Shown: piece by piece, positions 1-5,083 of the stretch | How the letters are laid out: each line of letters begins with the position of its first letter | How positions within the stretch are numbered: position 1 is the stretch's first letter | NCBI GenBank assembly: GCA_902470455.1 | Contig: CABRGI010000044.1 | Span: forward strand, 1-6,411 | Source of the DNA: an uncultured Parvimonas sp. | GTDB taxonomy: Bacteria > Bacillota > Clostridia > Tissierellales > Peptoniphilaceae | DNA length: 6,411 bases | Direction: 5' to 3' | The notes under the pieces: model-generated | Database searches by the model: none | The model's input: the letters and a program-made list of their open reading frames with translations, nothing else | What the model was told of the DNA's origin: nothing | Made by a program: the position numbers and the translations under genes

Positions 1-17
1 TTGAAAACAAAATTCTT

Positions 18-104
18 CACGTCATATAAGCTACGAAAAGAAATGTCTCCCAACACGTCATCTCGACTGTAACGAAGCGAAGCTGAGTGGAACGGAGAGA
101 TCTC
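18..104. repeat. Interspersed repeat-like element, one fuller and one degenerate copy
   Basis: Bases 54-104 are clearly richer in G+C than the surrounding DNA. They begin CACGTCATCTCGACTG, contain GAAGCGAAGC and end GGAGAGATCTC. This resembles the family of short non-coding repeats (CGTCATCTCGACTG ... GAGAGATCTC) that recur between genes in many low-GC anaerobe genomes; that recognition is from memory. The word CACGTCAT also occurs at 18-25, 36 bp earlier, followed by a degenerate stretch (TACGAAAAG, ATGTCTCC), so there may be a decayed first copy. ATCTC at 60-64 can pair with GAGAT at 97-101, a weak stem. No long reading frame is present, and any protein called here would be spurious. Copy number elsewhere in the genome cannot be seen from this window. 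Confidence 0.55.
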
Positions 105-105
105 A

Positions 106-134
106 TTACAATTATTTGTTACAAATAATTGTAA
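106..134. repeat. Perfect 14-bp inverted repeat, 1-nt centre
   Basis: TTACAATTATTTGT (106-119) and ACAAATAATTGTAA (121-134) are exact reverse complements around T120. The palindrome begins one base after the end (104) of the interspersed repeat-like element. No T-tract follows, so it is not a usual intrinsic terminator. The ten bases TTACAATTAT recur at 198-207. It could be a protein-binding palindrome, an RNA hairpin in the 3' end of an upstream transcript, or part of the neighbouring repeat unit; the sequence alone does not decide. Confidence 0.7.
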
Positions 135-229
135 GTCTTGCTAAGGACTTGTATAAAAAACAATATATAACTGTACTAGATATTTACTAAATCCATTTTA
201 CAATTATATTTCTATCCCCTTATTATTCC

Positions 230-256
230 AAAAAGGACTCTTTGAGTTCTTTTTTT
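230..256 (+). terminator. Intrinsic terminator of the upstream (unseen) transcript
   Basis: AAAAAGGACTC (230-240) pairs with GAGTTCTTTTT (244-254) around a TTT loop, with one G-T wobble, and the T-run continues to 256. The upstream gene is outside the window; in Firmicutes it would typically be mnmE. The terminator separates that transcript from mnmG, which implies a separate mnmG promoter just downstream. Confidence 0.8.
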
Positions 257-274
257 GTATATTTTTATGAAATT

Positions 275-300
275 TTTACAATTTTGTGGTAAAATATAAT
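275..300 (+). promoter_or_regulatory. Probable promoter region of mnmG-rsmG
   Basis: TTTACA (275-280) is a near-consensus -35. TATAAT (295-300) is a consensus -10, but it is only 14 nt away. An alternative is the extended -10 TGGTAAAAT at 287-295. The exact boxes are therefore uncertain, but the region lies just after a terminator and about 35 bp before the mnmG start, so a promoter is expected here. Confidence 0.5.
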
Positions 301-335
301 ATGTATATTTATGTAGATTTTTATAAGGAGAAAAA

Positions 336-2222
336 ATGACAAATTTTATAGATGAAAAATATGATGTTGTTGTAATCGGTGCAGGTCACGCCGGTTGTGA
401 AGCAGGTCTTGCAAGCGCTAGACTTGGACTTAAGACAGCAATTCTAACAATAAGCATGGATTCAGTCGCAGATATGCCCTGCAATCCGAATATAGGCGGT
501 ACGGGAAAAGGCCATTTAGTTAGAGAAATCGACGCTCTAGGCGGAGAAATGGCAATAAATATAGATAAAACTTTTATTCAATCCAGAATGTTAAATACTT
601 CAAAGGGTCCTGCGGTTCACAGTTTACGTGTTCAAGCTGATAAAAAGATGTACCATACTGAAATGAAAAAAGTTTTAGAAAACGAAAAAAATATAGATTT
701 AATTCAGGCGGAAGTTAAGGAAATTCTAACTGAAAATAATATAATAACAGGAGTTTTAACAACTTCAAATGAAATCTTTCCTGCAAAAGCAGTTATTATC
801 TGTACGGGAACTTATCTTAAATCTATGATTTTAATTGGAGAAAACTGTTATGAAAGTGGTCCAAACAACTGGAAATGCTCTACTTATTTAAGTGATAGTT
901 TGAGAAATTTAGGTATTCCACTTAGACGTTTCAAGACAGGTACTCCTGCAAGAGTTCATAGAGACTCCATTGACTATTCAAAAATGGAAGTTCAAAAGGG
1001 AGATGACAATATAATTCCATTTTCCTTTATGAATGAGGGAAAAGATATTGGAAATCATAAGGAAGATTGTTTTTTGACTTATACAACTTTAGAAACTAAA
1101 AAAATCATTCAAGATAATCTTCATAGAAGTCCTATGTATGCAGGAATTGTAAATGGTGTAGGTCCTAGATATTGTCCGTCCATTGAGGATAAAATTGTAC
1201 GTTTTAACGAAAAAGATGAACATCAAGTTTTTATCGAACCTGAGGGTTTGGATACTTTAGAAATGTATGTTCAAGGTGTGAGCAGTACACTTCCCCTTGA
1301 AGTTCAAAAACAGATGTATAAAAGCATTTTGGGTCTTGAAAATGTTAAGATAATGCGTCCTGCTTATGGAATTGAATATGATTGTATTGATCCAACTATT
1401 TTAAGAGCAACTTTAGAGCATAAGGATATTAAAAATCTTTTCTTTGCAGGTCAAATTAACGGAAGCTCCGGTTATGAAGAAGCTGCAAGTCAAGGTATTA
1501 TCGCAGGGATAAATTCAGCAATGAATATTTTAGGAAAAGAACCTTTTGTGCTTACCAGAAGTGATGCCTATATCGGCGTTTTAATCGACGATTTAATTAC
1601 AAAAGGAACTGATGAGCCTTATAGAATGATGACTTCAAGAACTGAATACAGACTTTCTTTAAGACAAGATAATGCAGATTTAAGACTTACGGAAATGAGC
1701 TATAATATAGGTTTGGCAACTAAAGAACGTTATGAAAAATGCCTAAATAAAAAGACTTTAATAGAAAACGAAATAAATAGATTAAAGTCCTCTATTTTAA
1801 CACCAAAGGAAAATACAAATAAGGCTTTGGAAGACTTAGGAAGTATGAAACTTAAAACTGCAGTAAGCCTTTATGATTTAATAAAAAGACCTGAACTTGA
1901 CTATGAAATAATTAAGGATTTGGATACAACTCGTGAACCTTTGGATAGAGAGATAAAAATGCAAGTTCAAACGATGATTAAATATGAGGGTTATATCGAA
2001 AAGCAAAGTCAACAAATAGAGGCATTTAAAAAACTTGAAAACAAAAAACTTGAAAATATCGACTATAATTCCCTATCTGGACTTAGAATTGAAGCAGTTC
2101 AAAAACTTGCAAAATTCAGACCTGAAACAGTAGGACAGGCGAGTAGAATTTCAGGAGTAAGTCCAGCAGATATAAATGTTTTGCTTATTCATCTTGAAAC
2201 TCAAAGGAGAAAAAATGGATAA
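336..2222 (+). CDS. mnmG: tRNA uridine-5-carboxymethylaminomethyl modification enzyme MnmG (GidA)
   Basis: MnmG is the FAD- and NADH-dependent partner of the GTPase MnmE. Together they install the carboxymethylaminomethyl (or aminomethyl) group on U34 of tRNAs reading split codon boxes, which supports accurate decoding in the cytoplasm. The 628-residue length matches the family. Visible motifs are the FAD-binding [10 protein letters not shown] (residues 15-24), [12 protein letters not shown] with Cys49, the signature [11 protein letters not shown] (276-286) with Cys280, and [13 protein letters not shown] (372-384). The C-terminal part is the helical MnmE/tRNA-binding region ending with the usual [11 protein letters not shown] and ISGVSPADI segments. 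The start is set by AAGGAG at 325-330, five bases before ATG336. The last codons overlap rsmG by 8 bases. The gene is intact and nothing looks unusual. mnmE itself is not in the window. Confidence 0.97.
   Translation: MTNFIDEKYDVVVIGAGHAGCEAGLASARLGLKTAILTISMDSVADMPCNPNIGGTGKGHLVREIDALGGEMAINIDKTFIQSRMLNTSKGPAVHSLRVQADKKMYHTEMKKVLENEKNIDLIQAEVKEILTENNIITGVLTTSNEIFPAKAVIICTGTYLKSMILIGENCYESGPNNWKCSTYLSDSLRNLGIPLRRFKTGTPARVHRDSIDYSKMEVQKGDDNIIPFSFMNEGKDIGNHKEDCFLTYTTLETKKIIQDNLHRSPMYAGIVNGVGPRYCPSIEDKIVRFNEKDEHQVFIEPEGLDTLEMYVQGVSSTLPLEVQKQMYKSILGLENVKIMRPAYGIEYDCIDPTILRATLEHKDIKNLFFAGQINGSSGYEEAASQGIIAGINSAMNILGKEPFVLTRSDAYIGVLIDDLITKGTDEPYRMMTSRTEYRLSLRQDNADLRLTEMSYNIGLATKERYEKCLNKKTLIENEINRLKSSILTPKENTNKALEDLGSMKLKTAVSLYDLIKRPELDYEIIKDLDTTREPLDREIKMQVQTMIKYEGYIEKQSQQIEAFKKLENKKLENIDYNSLSGLRIEAVQKLAKFRPETVGQASRISGVSPADINVLLIHLETQRRKNG
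2203..2209 (+). promoter_or_regulatory. Ribosome binding site that fixes the rsmG start
   Basis: AAAGGAG lies inside the last codons of mnmG, five bases before ATG2215. It rules out the longer frame from ATG2176, which has no such site and adds 13 residues foreign to the RsmG family. Confidence 0.85.
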
Positions 2223-2928
2223 TTTAAAAAGTTTAACTCAAAAAGAAAATATTATTTTAAGTAATATAGCTTTGGAAAAGTTTGAAATTTATAGAAAATT
2301 AATTCTGGAATGGAATGAAAAAATAAATTTAACAGCTATTACAGATGAAGAAGCTATGAATACAAAACATTTTTTAGATTGTCTATTGCTTACAAAAACT
2401 GGACTTTTTGATGATGATAAAAGTATTTTGGATGTTGGAACAGGTGCCGGTTTTCCTGCAATTCCTCTTAAACTATATAATGAAAATTTAAAAGTTACAA
2501 TGCTCGACAGTTTAAATAAAAGGATAAAATTTTTAAATATTGTAATTGAAGACTTGAAGTTAAAAAATATAAAAGCAATTCACGGACGTGCAGAAGAAGT
2601 TGGAAGAAAAGACGGATTTAGAGAAAGTTTTGATATAGTGAGTTCAAGAGCTGTCGCTTCCCTATCTTTACTTTTGGAATTTACAATTCCATTTTTAAAA
2701 GTAAACGGACTTTTTCTTGCAATGAAAGGACCTTCATATCTTGAAGAAGTTGAAGCCTCAAAAAATGCACTTAAAAAATTAAATTGCAAATTAGATAATG
2801 TTTTGAATTTTAAAATCGAGCAAAACGGAGAGATTTCAGAAAGAAATATTTTGATTATTAAAAAGATAGGAAAAACACCTGATAATTTCCCAAGAAATAT
2901 GGGACAAATAAAGAAAAAACCGTTATAA
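2215..2928 (+). CDS. rsmG: 16S rRNA (guanine-N7)-methyltransferase RsmG (GidB)
   Basis: RsmG uses S-adenosylmethionine to methylate N7 of G527 (E. coli numbering) in the 530 loop of 16S rRNA. Loss of this methylation is known to give low-level streptomycin resistance. From ATG2215 the protein is 237 residues, close to the usual size. Conserved features are the N-terminal NLTAITD (38-44), the SAM-binding [17 protein letters not shown] (71-87), the acidic turn [13 protein letters not shown] (95-107), SSRAVASL (143-150) and a basic tail [13 protein letters not shown]. An in-frame ATG39 bases upstream (2176) gives a 250-residue version, but only ATG2215 has a good ribosome binding site and a family-like N-terminus. 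The start overlaps the end of mnmG by 8 bases, which suggests co-transcription and translational coupling. A terminator follows seven bases after the stop. Confidence 0.96.
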   Translation: MDNLKSLTQKENIILSNIALEKFEIYRKLILEWNEKINLTAITDEEAMNTKHFLDCLLLTKTGLFDDDKSILDVGTGAGFPAIPLKLYNENLKVTMLDSLNKRIKFLNIVIEDLKLKNIKAIHGRAEEVGRKDGFRESFDIVSSRAVASLSLLLEFTIPFLKVNGLFLAMKGPSYLEEVEASKNALKKLNCKLDNVLNFKIEQNGEISERNILIIKKIGKTPDNFPRNMGQIKKKPL

Positions 2929-2934
2929 AAGAGT

Positions 2935-2962
2935 AAAAGAAGGTTGAAATACCTTCTTTTTT
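2935..2962 (+). terminator. Intrinsic terminator of the mnmG-rsmG operon
   Basis: AAAAGAAGGT (2935-2944) pairs perfectly with ACCTTCTTTT (2951-2960) around the loop TGAAAT, and a T-run extends to 2962. It lies just after the rsmG stop. The A-run on the left arm could also give weak termination on the minus strand. Confidence 0.88.
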
Positions 2963-3006
2963 GTTTAGGAAATTGTATATAAAATTCTATTCAAAATCTA
3001 ATCTGT

Positions 3007-3099
3007 TTACTGCCATTTTGCTATATTATCCCATATTTTTGCAAGTAGACGATGAAAAAAACGAATATTAGGGCTTTTCATATCATAATAACCTAACAT
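3007..3099 (-). CDS. Doubtful 30-residue peptide or decayed gene fragment
   Basis: The minus strand reads 30 codons from ATG (3097-3099) to TAA (3007-3009). The peptide starts MLGYYDMKSPNIRFFH, continues through LLAKIWDNIAKWQ, and has a basic, amphipathic, aromatic-rich second half that does not look like random AT-rich translation. The frame stays open a further 14 codons upstream of the ATG without an earlier start. An AGGAGA sequence on the same strand (3131-3136) is about 30 nt from the ATG, too far for a normal ribosome binding site. A TATAAT lies at 3175-3180 (minus strand). I do not recognise the family. It could be a small peptide, a leader peptide left from a lost gene, or the tail of a decayed gene. 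Confidence 0.25.
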   Translation of the reverse strand: MLGYYDMKSPNIRFFHRLLAKIWDNIAKWQ

Positions 3100-3107
3100 A
3101 TAGCCCT
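3070..3107 (-). repeat. Imperfect hairpin at the start of the small minus-strand frame
   Basis: AGGGCT (3070-3075) and AGCCCT (3102-3107) are exact complements. ATAT (3080-3083) and ATAT (3098-3101) can extend the stem across a 4-nt bulge. On the minus strand the hairpin spans the ATG of the 30-codon frame and is followed about nine bases later by a run of seven T, so it resembles an attenuator. There is no minus-strand gene further on for it to control. Confidence 0.4.
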
Positions 3108-3292
3108 TTGATTGTACTTTTATATTTTGCTCTCCTATTTATTTTAGTTAAGCTACTGCATAATAGTATTTGTTATTATAAGTTTACTGTATCATAAATT
3201 AAAATTATATTCTATTAAGATTTAGCATTAACGATACCTAAATAAATTTTAAAAAAATCAATTCCTACTATTTGACTAAAAATAGTGTAAAT

Positions 3293-3314
3293 TTTAAATT
3301 TTATAAAATTTAAA
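3293..3314. repeat. 22-bp perfect AT palindrome
   Basis: TTTAAATTTT (3293-3302) and AAAATTTAAA (3305-3314) are exact reverse complements around AT. In DNA this AT-rich, palindromes arise fairly easily and no binding protein is suggested by the sequence. Confidence 0.5.
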
Positions 3315-3446
3315 TGTAATTATATGGATTGAACTAAAATAATTAAAAAATAAGCGTGTTTTACAGCTCAAATTTTTTTGTTAATTTTAATTTTTGTTTA
3401 ATTATTTAAATAGATATCGGTTTTACTAATTAAATTTATATACACT

Positions 3447-3473
3447 AAAAAAGACGGTTTTTAAACCGTCTTT
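3447..3473 (-). terminator. Intrinsic terminator of the NlpC/P60 gene
   Basis: Read on the minus strand, AAAGACGGTTT pairs with AAACCGTCTTT (arms 3463-3473 and 3450-3460) and a run of six T (3452-3447) follows. It begins about 20 bases after the stop codon of the hydrolase gene. The GC-clamped core GACGG/CCGTC stands out from its AT-rich surroundings. Confidence 0.9.
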
Positions 3474-3492
3474 AATTCTTAATTCACAAAAA

Positions 3493-4737
3493 TTATTTTA
3501 TAAGTCTTCTTGCTCCAACAAAAGTATTTCCAAAGTAACCTCCGAAAAGTGTACTTACAATAACACCTGTTTCCGGACTTGAAGCGTGAACAAACTTGTT
3601 ATTTCCAATGTAAATACCAACGTGATCAACTCCGCCACCGTTGTTAAAGAATACTAAATCACCTTTTCTTAATTCTGAAGCTGAAACGCTTGTTCCATGG
3701 TTAACTTGAGTATATGTTGTTCTACTTAAGTTGATTCCAACTTGTTTATAAACATAATATACTAAACCGGAACAGTCAAATCCGACATTTGGATTAGCAG
3801 TTGCCCAAATATATGGTTTTCCAACTTGAGATAAAGCTAAATCTACAACTGTATCAATGTCAGCATTATAAGTATCATTATCTTTTTGAGTTGAAGATGA
3901 ATTGTTTTTATTATTAGAGCTATCTTCTTTCTTAGGCTGTTCAACAACTGGTTTTGTTTCTGAAAGATATGATTTTATAACATAAGCTGTTTTTCCATTA
4001 AATTCAAATTCTACCCATTCTCCTCTATCAATGCCATTTACATTTTCACCTTTTGATAAAATACCAAGTTTAGCAGATGTTGCTGATTGTTCTGATCTTA
4101 CATTTAAGTTTTCAGTAGCATATAAGCTAACTTTCTTTACAGAAACTTTTTCCTTTTCTTCTTCGACTTTCTTTTCTTCTTCGGCTTTCTTTTCTTCTTC
4201 AGCTTTCTTTTCTTCCTCTACTTTTTTAGCTTCAGCTGCCTTCTTTTCTTCTTCGGCTTTTATTTCAGTCTCATTCTTTTCAGGTTCAACTACTTCTTTT
4301 GATAATTTTTCAATTTCAATTGTTACAACTTTTCCTTCAACTGAAACTGTTGCTAACTTATCACCGCTCATTTCAACTTTAACAATTGAACCCTTTGCAA
4401 CCTTAACTGTTTCTTCTTCATTATCACTAAGTACAGGTTTTAACTCAGAAGATTCTTTTACATAATAAGAATTTTCTTCTAATTCCGGCATTTTAGTATC
4501 TTCTTCTGTAACTAAAGAATATATATTATTATCATTTGTAATTTTTTGTAAATGCGCAACAGAAGGAGATTCCAAGACATTATTTTTATCGCTAACTAAT
4601 GAATTATTTACTTCTTCAATACTTGTACTATGAATTTTAACTTTTTCTGTTTCATCAGCAAAAGATTTTGCAACTGGCATTGCAGTACAAACTAATGCAC
4701 ACAACATAGATGTTGTTAAAACTTTTTTAATTTTCAT
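3493..4737 (-). CDS. Secreted SH3b and NlpC/P60 peptidoglycan endopeptidase
   Basis: This 414-residue exported protein probably cuts peptide stems in peptidoglycan, as NlpC/P60 enzymes do (often the D-Glu to diamino acid bond; the exact bond here is not known). A signal peptide covers residues 1-27: basic MKIKK, a hydrophobic core, and a likely cut after SFA27. Residues about 85-147 look like a degenerate SH3-like module. Residues 161-196 are six hexapeptides of the form xEEEKK. Residues 204-262 form a bacterial SH3 domain (NLNVRSEQSATSAKLG ... AYVIKSYL). A Ser/Asn-rich linker runs 264-288, and the catalytic domain is about 292-414, with Cys322 in FDCSGLV, His372 in DHVGIYIG and His384 in FVHAS. 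The usual WGG before the catalytic Cys is WAT here. AGGAGG (4743-4748) lies five bases before the ATG, and promoter and terminator are clear. It is transcribed alone, divergently from parA. The layout recalls Listeria p60 and B. subtilis CwlO-type hydrolases used in growth and daughter-cell separation; that role is inferred. Confidence 0.93.
   Translation of the reverse strand: MKIKKVLTTSMLCALVCTAMPVAKSFADETEKVKIHSTSIEEVNNSLVSDKNNVLESPSVAHLQKITNDNNIYSLVTEEDTKMPELEENSYYVKESSELKPVLSDNEEETVKVAKGSIVKVEMSGDKLATVSVEGKVVTIEIEKLSKEVVEPEKNETEIKAEEEKKAAEAKKVEEEKKAEEEKKAEEEKKVEEEKEKVSVKKVSLYATENLNVRSEQSATSAKLGILSKGENVNGIDRGEWVEFEFNGKTAYVIKSYLSETKPVVEQPKKEDSSNNKNNSSSTQKDNDTYNADIDTVVDLALSQVGKPYIWATANPNVGFDCSGLVYYVYKQVGINLSRTTYTQVNHGTSVSASELRKGDLVFFNNGGGVDHVGIYIGNNKFVHASSPETGVIVSTLFGGYFGNTFVGARRLIK
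4150..4257 (-). repeat. Six 18-bp tandem repeats coding xEEEKK hexapeptides
   Basis: Codons 161-196 of the hydrolase read AEEEKK, AAEAKK, VEEEKK, AEEEKK, AEEEKK and VEEEKE, exactly six units of 18 bp. Blocks of three Glu followed by two Lys suit i to i+4 salt bridges along one helix, so this is better read as a stiff single alpha-helix spacer than as a heptad coiled coil. The near-identical DNA units could change in number by slippage or recombination. Confidence 0.85.
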
Positions 4738-4761
4738 AATTACCTCCTAACTTATAGACAT

Positions 4762-4790
4762 ATTTTACAACAAGCATTGAAAAAAGTCAA
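4762..4790 (-). promoter_or_regulatory. Promoter of the NlpC/P60 gene
   Basis: On the minus strand, TTGACT (4790-4785) and TAAAAT (4767-4762) are separated by exactly 17 nt, a near-consensus vegetative sigma promoter. The predicted start is about 20 bases before the start codon, which leaves just room for AGGAGG at 4743-4748. A phased array of TGTAAY half-sites abuts the -35. Confidence 0.85.
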
Positions 4791-4796
4791 CAAAAA

Positions 4797-4834
4797 GTTA
4801 CAAAAAAATTACAAAAAGTTACAAATTAGTTACA
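4797..4834 (-). promoter_or_regulatory. Tandem WalR (YycF)-box-like sites
   Basis: Read on the minus strand there are four half-sites: TGTAAC (4834-4829), TGTAAC (4823-4818), TGTAAT (4813-4808) and TGTAAC (4802-4797). Gaps are 5, 4 and 5 nt. The first two and the last two each match the known WalR consensus TGTWAH-N5-TGTWAH exactly. The two full boxes are 21 bp apart, two helical turns, and the nearest ends 6 bp before the -35. A weaker TGTTGA (4792-4787) continues the phase into the -35. WalRK controls wall hydrolases in B. subtilis and Staphylococcus, which fits the gene downstream; regulation here is inferred. Confidence 0.65.
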
Positions 4835-4850
4835 AAACTTTTTAATGCTA

Positions 4851-4866
4851 TGTTTCACGTGAAACA
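4851..4866. promoter_or_regulatory. parS: parS site 1 (ParB binding centromere)
   Basis: TGTTTCACGTGAAACA is the exact 16-bp palindromic consensus of bacterial chromosomal parS. ParB loads here, spreads along the DNA as a CTP-dependent clamp, recruits SMC and interacts with ParA. The parB gene lies about 1 kb away. Confidence 0.97.
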
Positions 4867-4887
4867 ATAATTTTATATTCTCCATTT

Positions 4888-4903
4888 TGTTTCACGTGAA
4901 ACA
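4888..4903. promoter_or_regulatory. parS: parS site 2 (ParB binding centromere)
   Basis: This is a second exact TGTTTCACGTGAAACA, 37 bp from the first (start to start). The pair lies between the hydrolase promoter and the parA promoter, so ParB spreading from it would cover both. The 21-bp spacer has no symmetry of its own. Confidence 0.97.
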
Positions 4904-4959
4904 ATTTTTGTTATTTAGAAAAAAATAATTTTCAAATTAAAAAATTAATGATTAATTTA

Positions 4960-4968
4960 TGGTATAAT
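4960..4968 (+). promoter_or_regulatory. parAB promoter P1, extended -10
   Basis: TGGTATAAT is a perfect extended -10 (TGn TATAAT) with TATAAT at 4963-4968. No good -35 is visible at 17 nt, which is common for extended -10 promoters. It lies about 115 bases before the parA start, so the leader would be about 110 nt. Confidence 0.65.
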
Positions 4969-4985
4969 ATTAGTAATATTATACC
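4961..4985. promoter_or_regulatory. Perfect 11-bp inverted repeat over the parA -10, possible operator
   Basis: GGTATAATATT (4961-4971) and AATATTATACC (4975-4985) are exact reverse complements around AGT. The left arm contains the parA -10, so a protein bound here would block the promoter. It also creates a mirror TATAAT on the minus strand, so a weak divergent start is possible. There is no T-tract after it, which argues against a terminator. The binding protein is unknown; ParA or ParB autoregulation is only a guess. Confidence 0.6.
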
Positions 4986-5023
4986 TTATGATGAAACACC
5001 ATTAATTATTCTAATTTTTATAA

Positions 5024-5052
5024 AAAGATTAATGATTTAATAATGGTATATA
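5024..5052 (+). promoter_or_regulatory. Duplicated promoter-like block P2 before parA
   Basis: This block matches 4940-4968 at 23 of 29 positions without gaps, at an offset of exactly 84 bp. It shares ATTAATGATT and ATGGTATA. It carries TGGTATATA (5044-5052), a poorer extended -10, about 32 bases before the parA start. It may be a second parAB promoter or a second copy of a regulatory site. Confidence 0.45.
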
Positions 5053-5083
5053 GTATAGAAGAATATAAGACAAAGGAAATGTT

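Larger units (their letters stand above)
2964..3446. other. Gene-poor AT-rich spacer between convergent transcripts
   Basis: About 480 bases separate the rsmG terminator from the terminator of the minus-strand hydrolase. I find no gene of normal size on either strand and no remnant recognisable as noc, which occupies this general place in Bacillus. The stretch holds a doubtful 30-codon minus-strand frame (3007-3099), an imperfect GC-clamped hairpin (3070-3107) and a 22-bp AT palindrome (3293-3314). The rest is AT-rich sequence with stops in all frames. Confidence 0.6.

Noticed and set aside
106..134. Possible WalR box within the palindrome (TGTTAC ... TGTAAG)
   Set aside because: The spacing is not 5 nt and the second half-site does not fit TGTWAH.
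2176..2214. Upstream ATG giving a 250-residue RsmG
   Set aside because: The added 13 residues come from the mnmG tail in another frame and have no ribosome binding site, while ATG2215 has AAAGGAG five bases upstream and matches the family length.
2580..2789. 69-codon minus-strand frame inside rsmG
   Set aside because: It is antisense to a well-supported gene, shows no recognisable domain and is explained as a shadow.
3025..3033. Possible DnaA box near TTATCCCAT
   Set aside because: It differs from TTATCCACA at three positions and has no neighbouring boxes, so no origin is called.
3353..3378. Weak hairpin AGC-TGT/ACA-GCT followed by a T-run
   Set aside because: It has a bulge and only six pairs, and no plus-strand gene ends nearby; in such AT-rich DNA this is weak evidence for a terminator.
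4031..4465. 144-codon plus-strand frame, very rich in Ser and Phe
   Set aside because: It is the antisense of the Glu/Lys repeat and neighbouring parts of the hydrolase; the composition is a mirror of the repeats.
4992..4998. TGAAACA, a half parS site
   Set aside because: It lacks the other palindromic half, so it is not counted as a third site.
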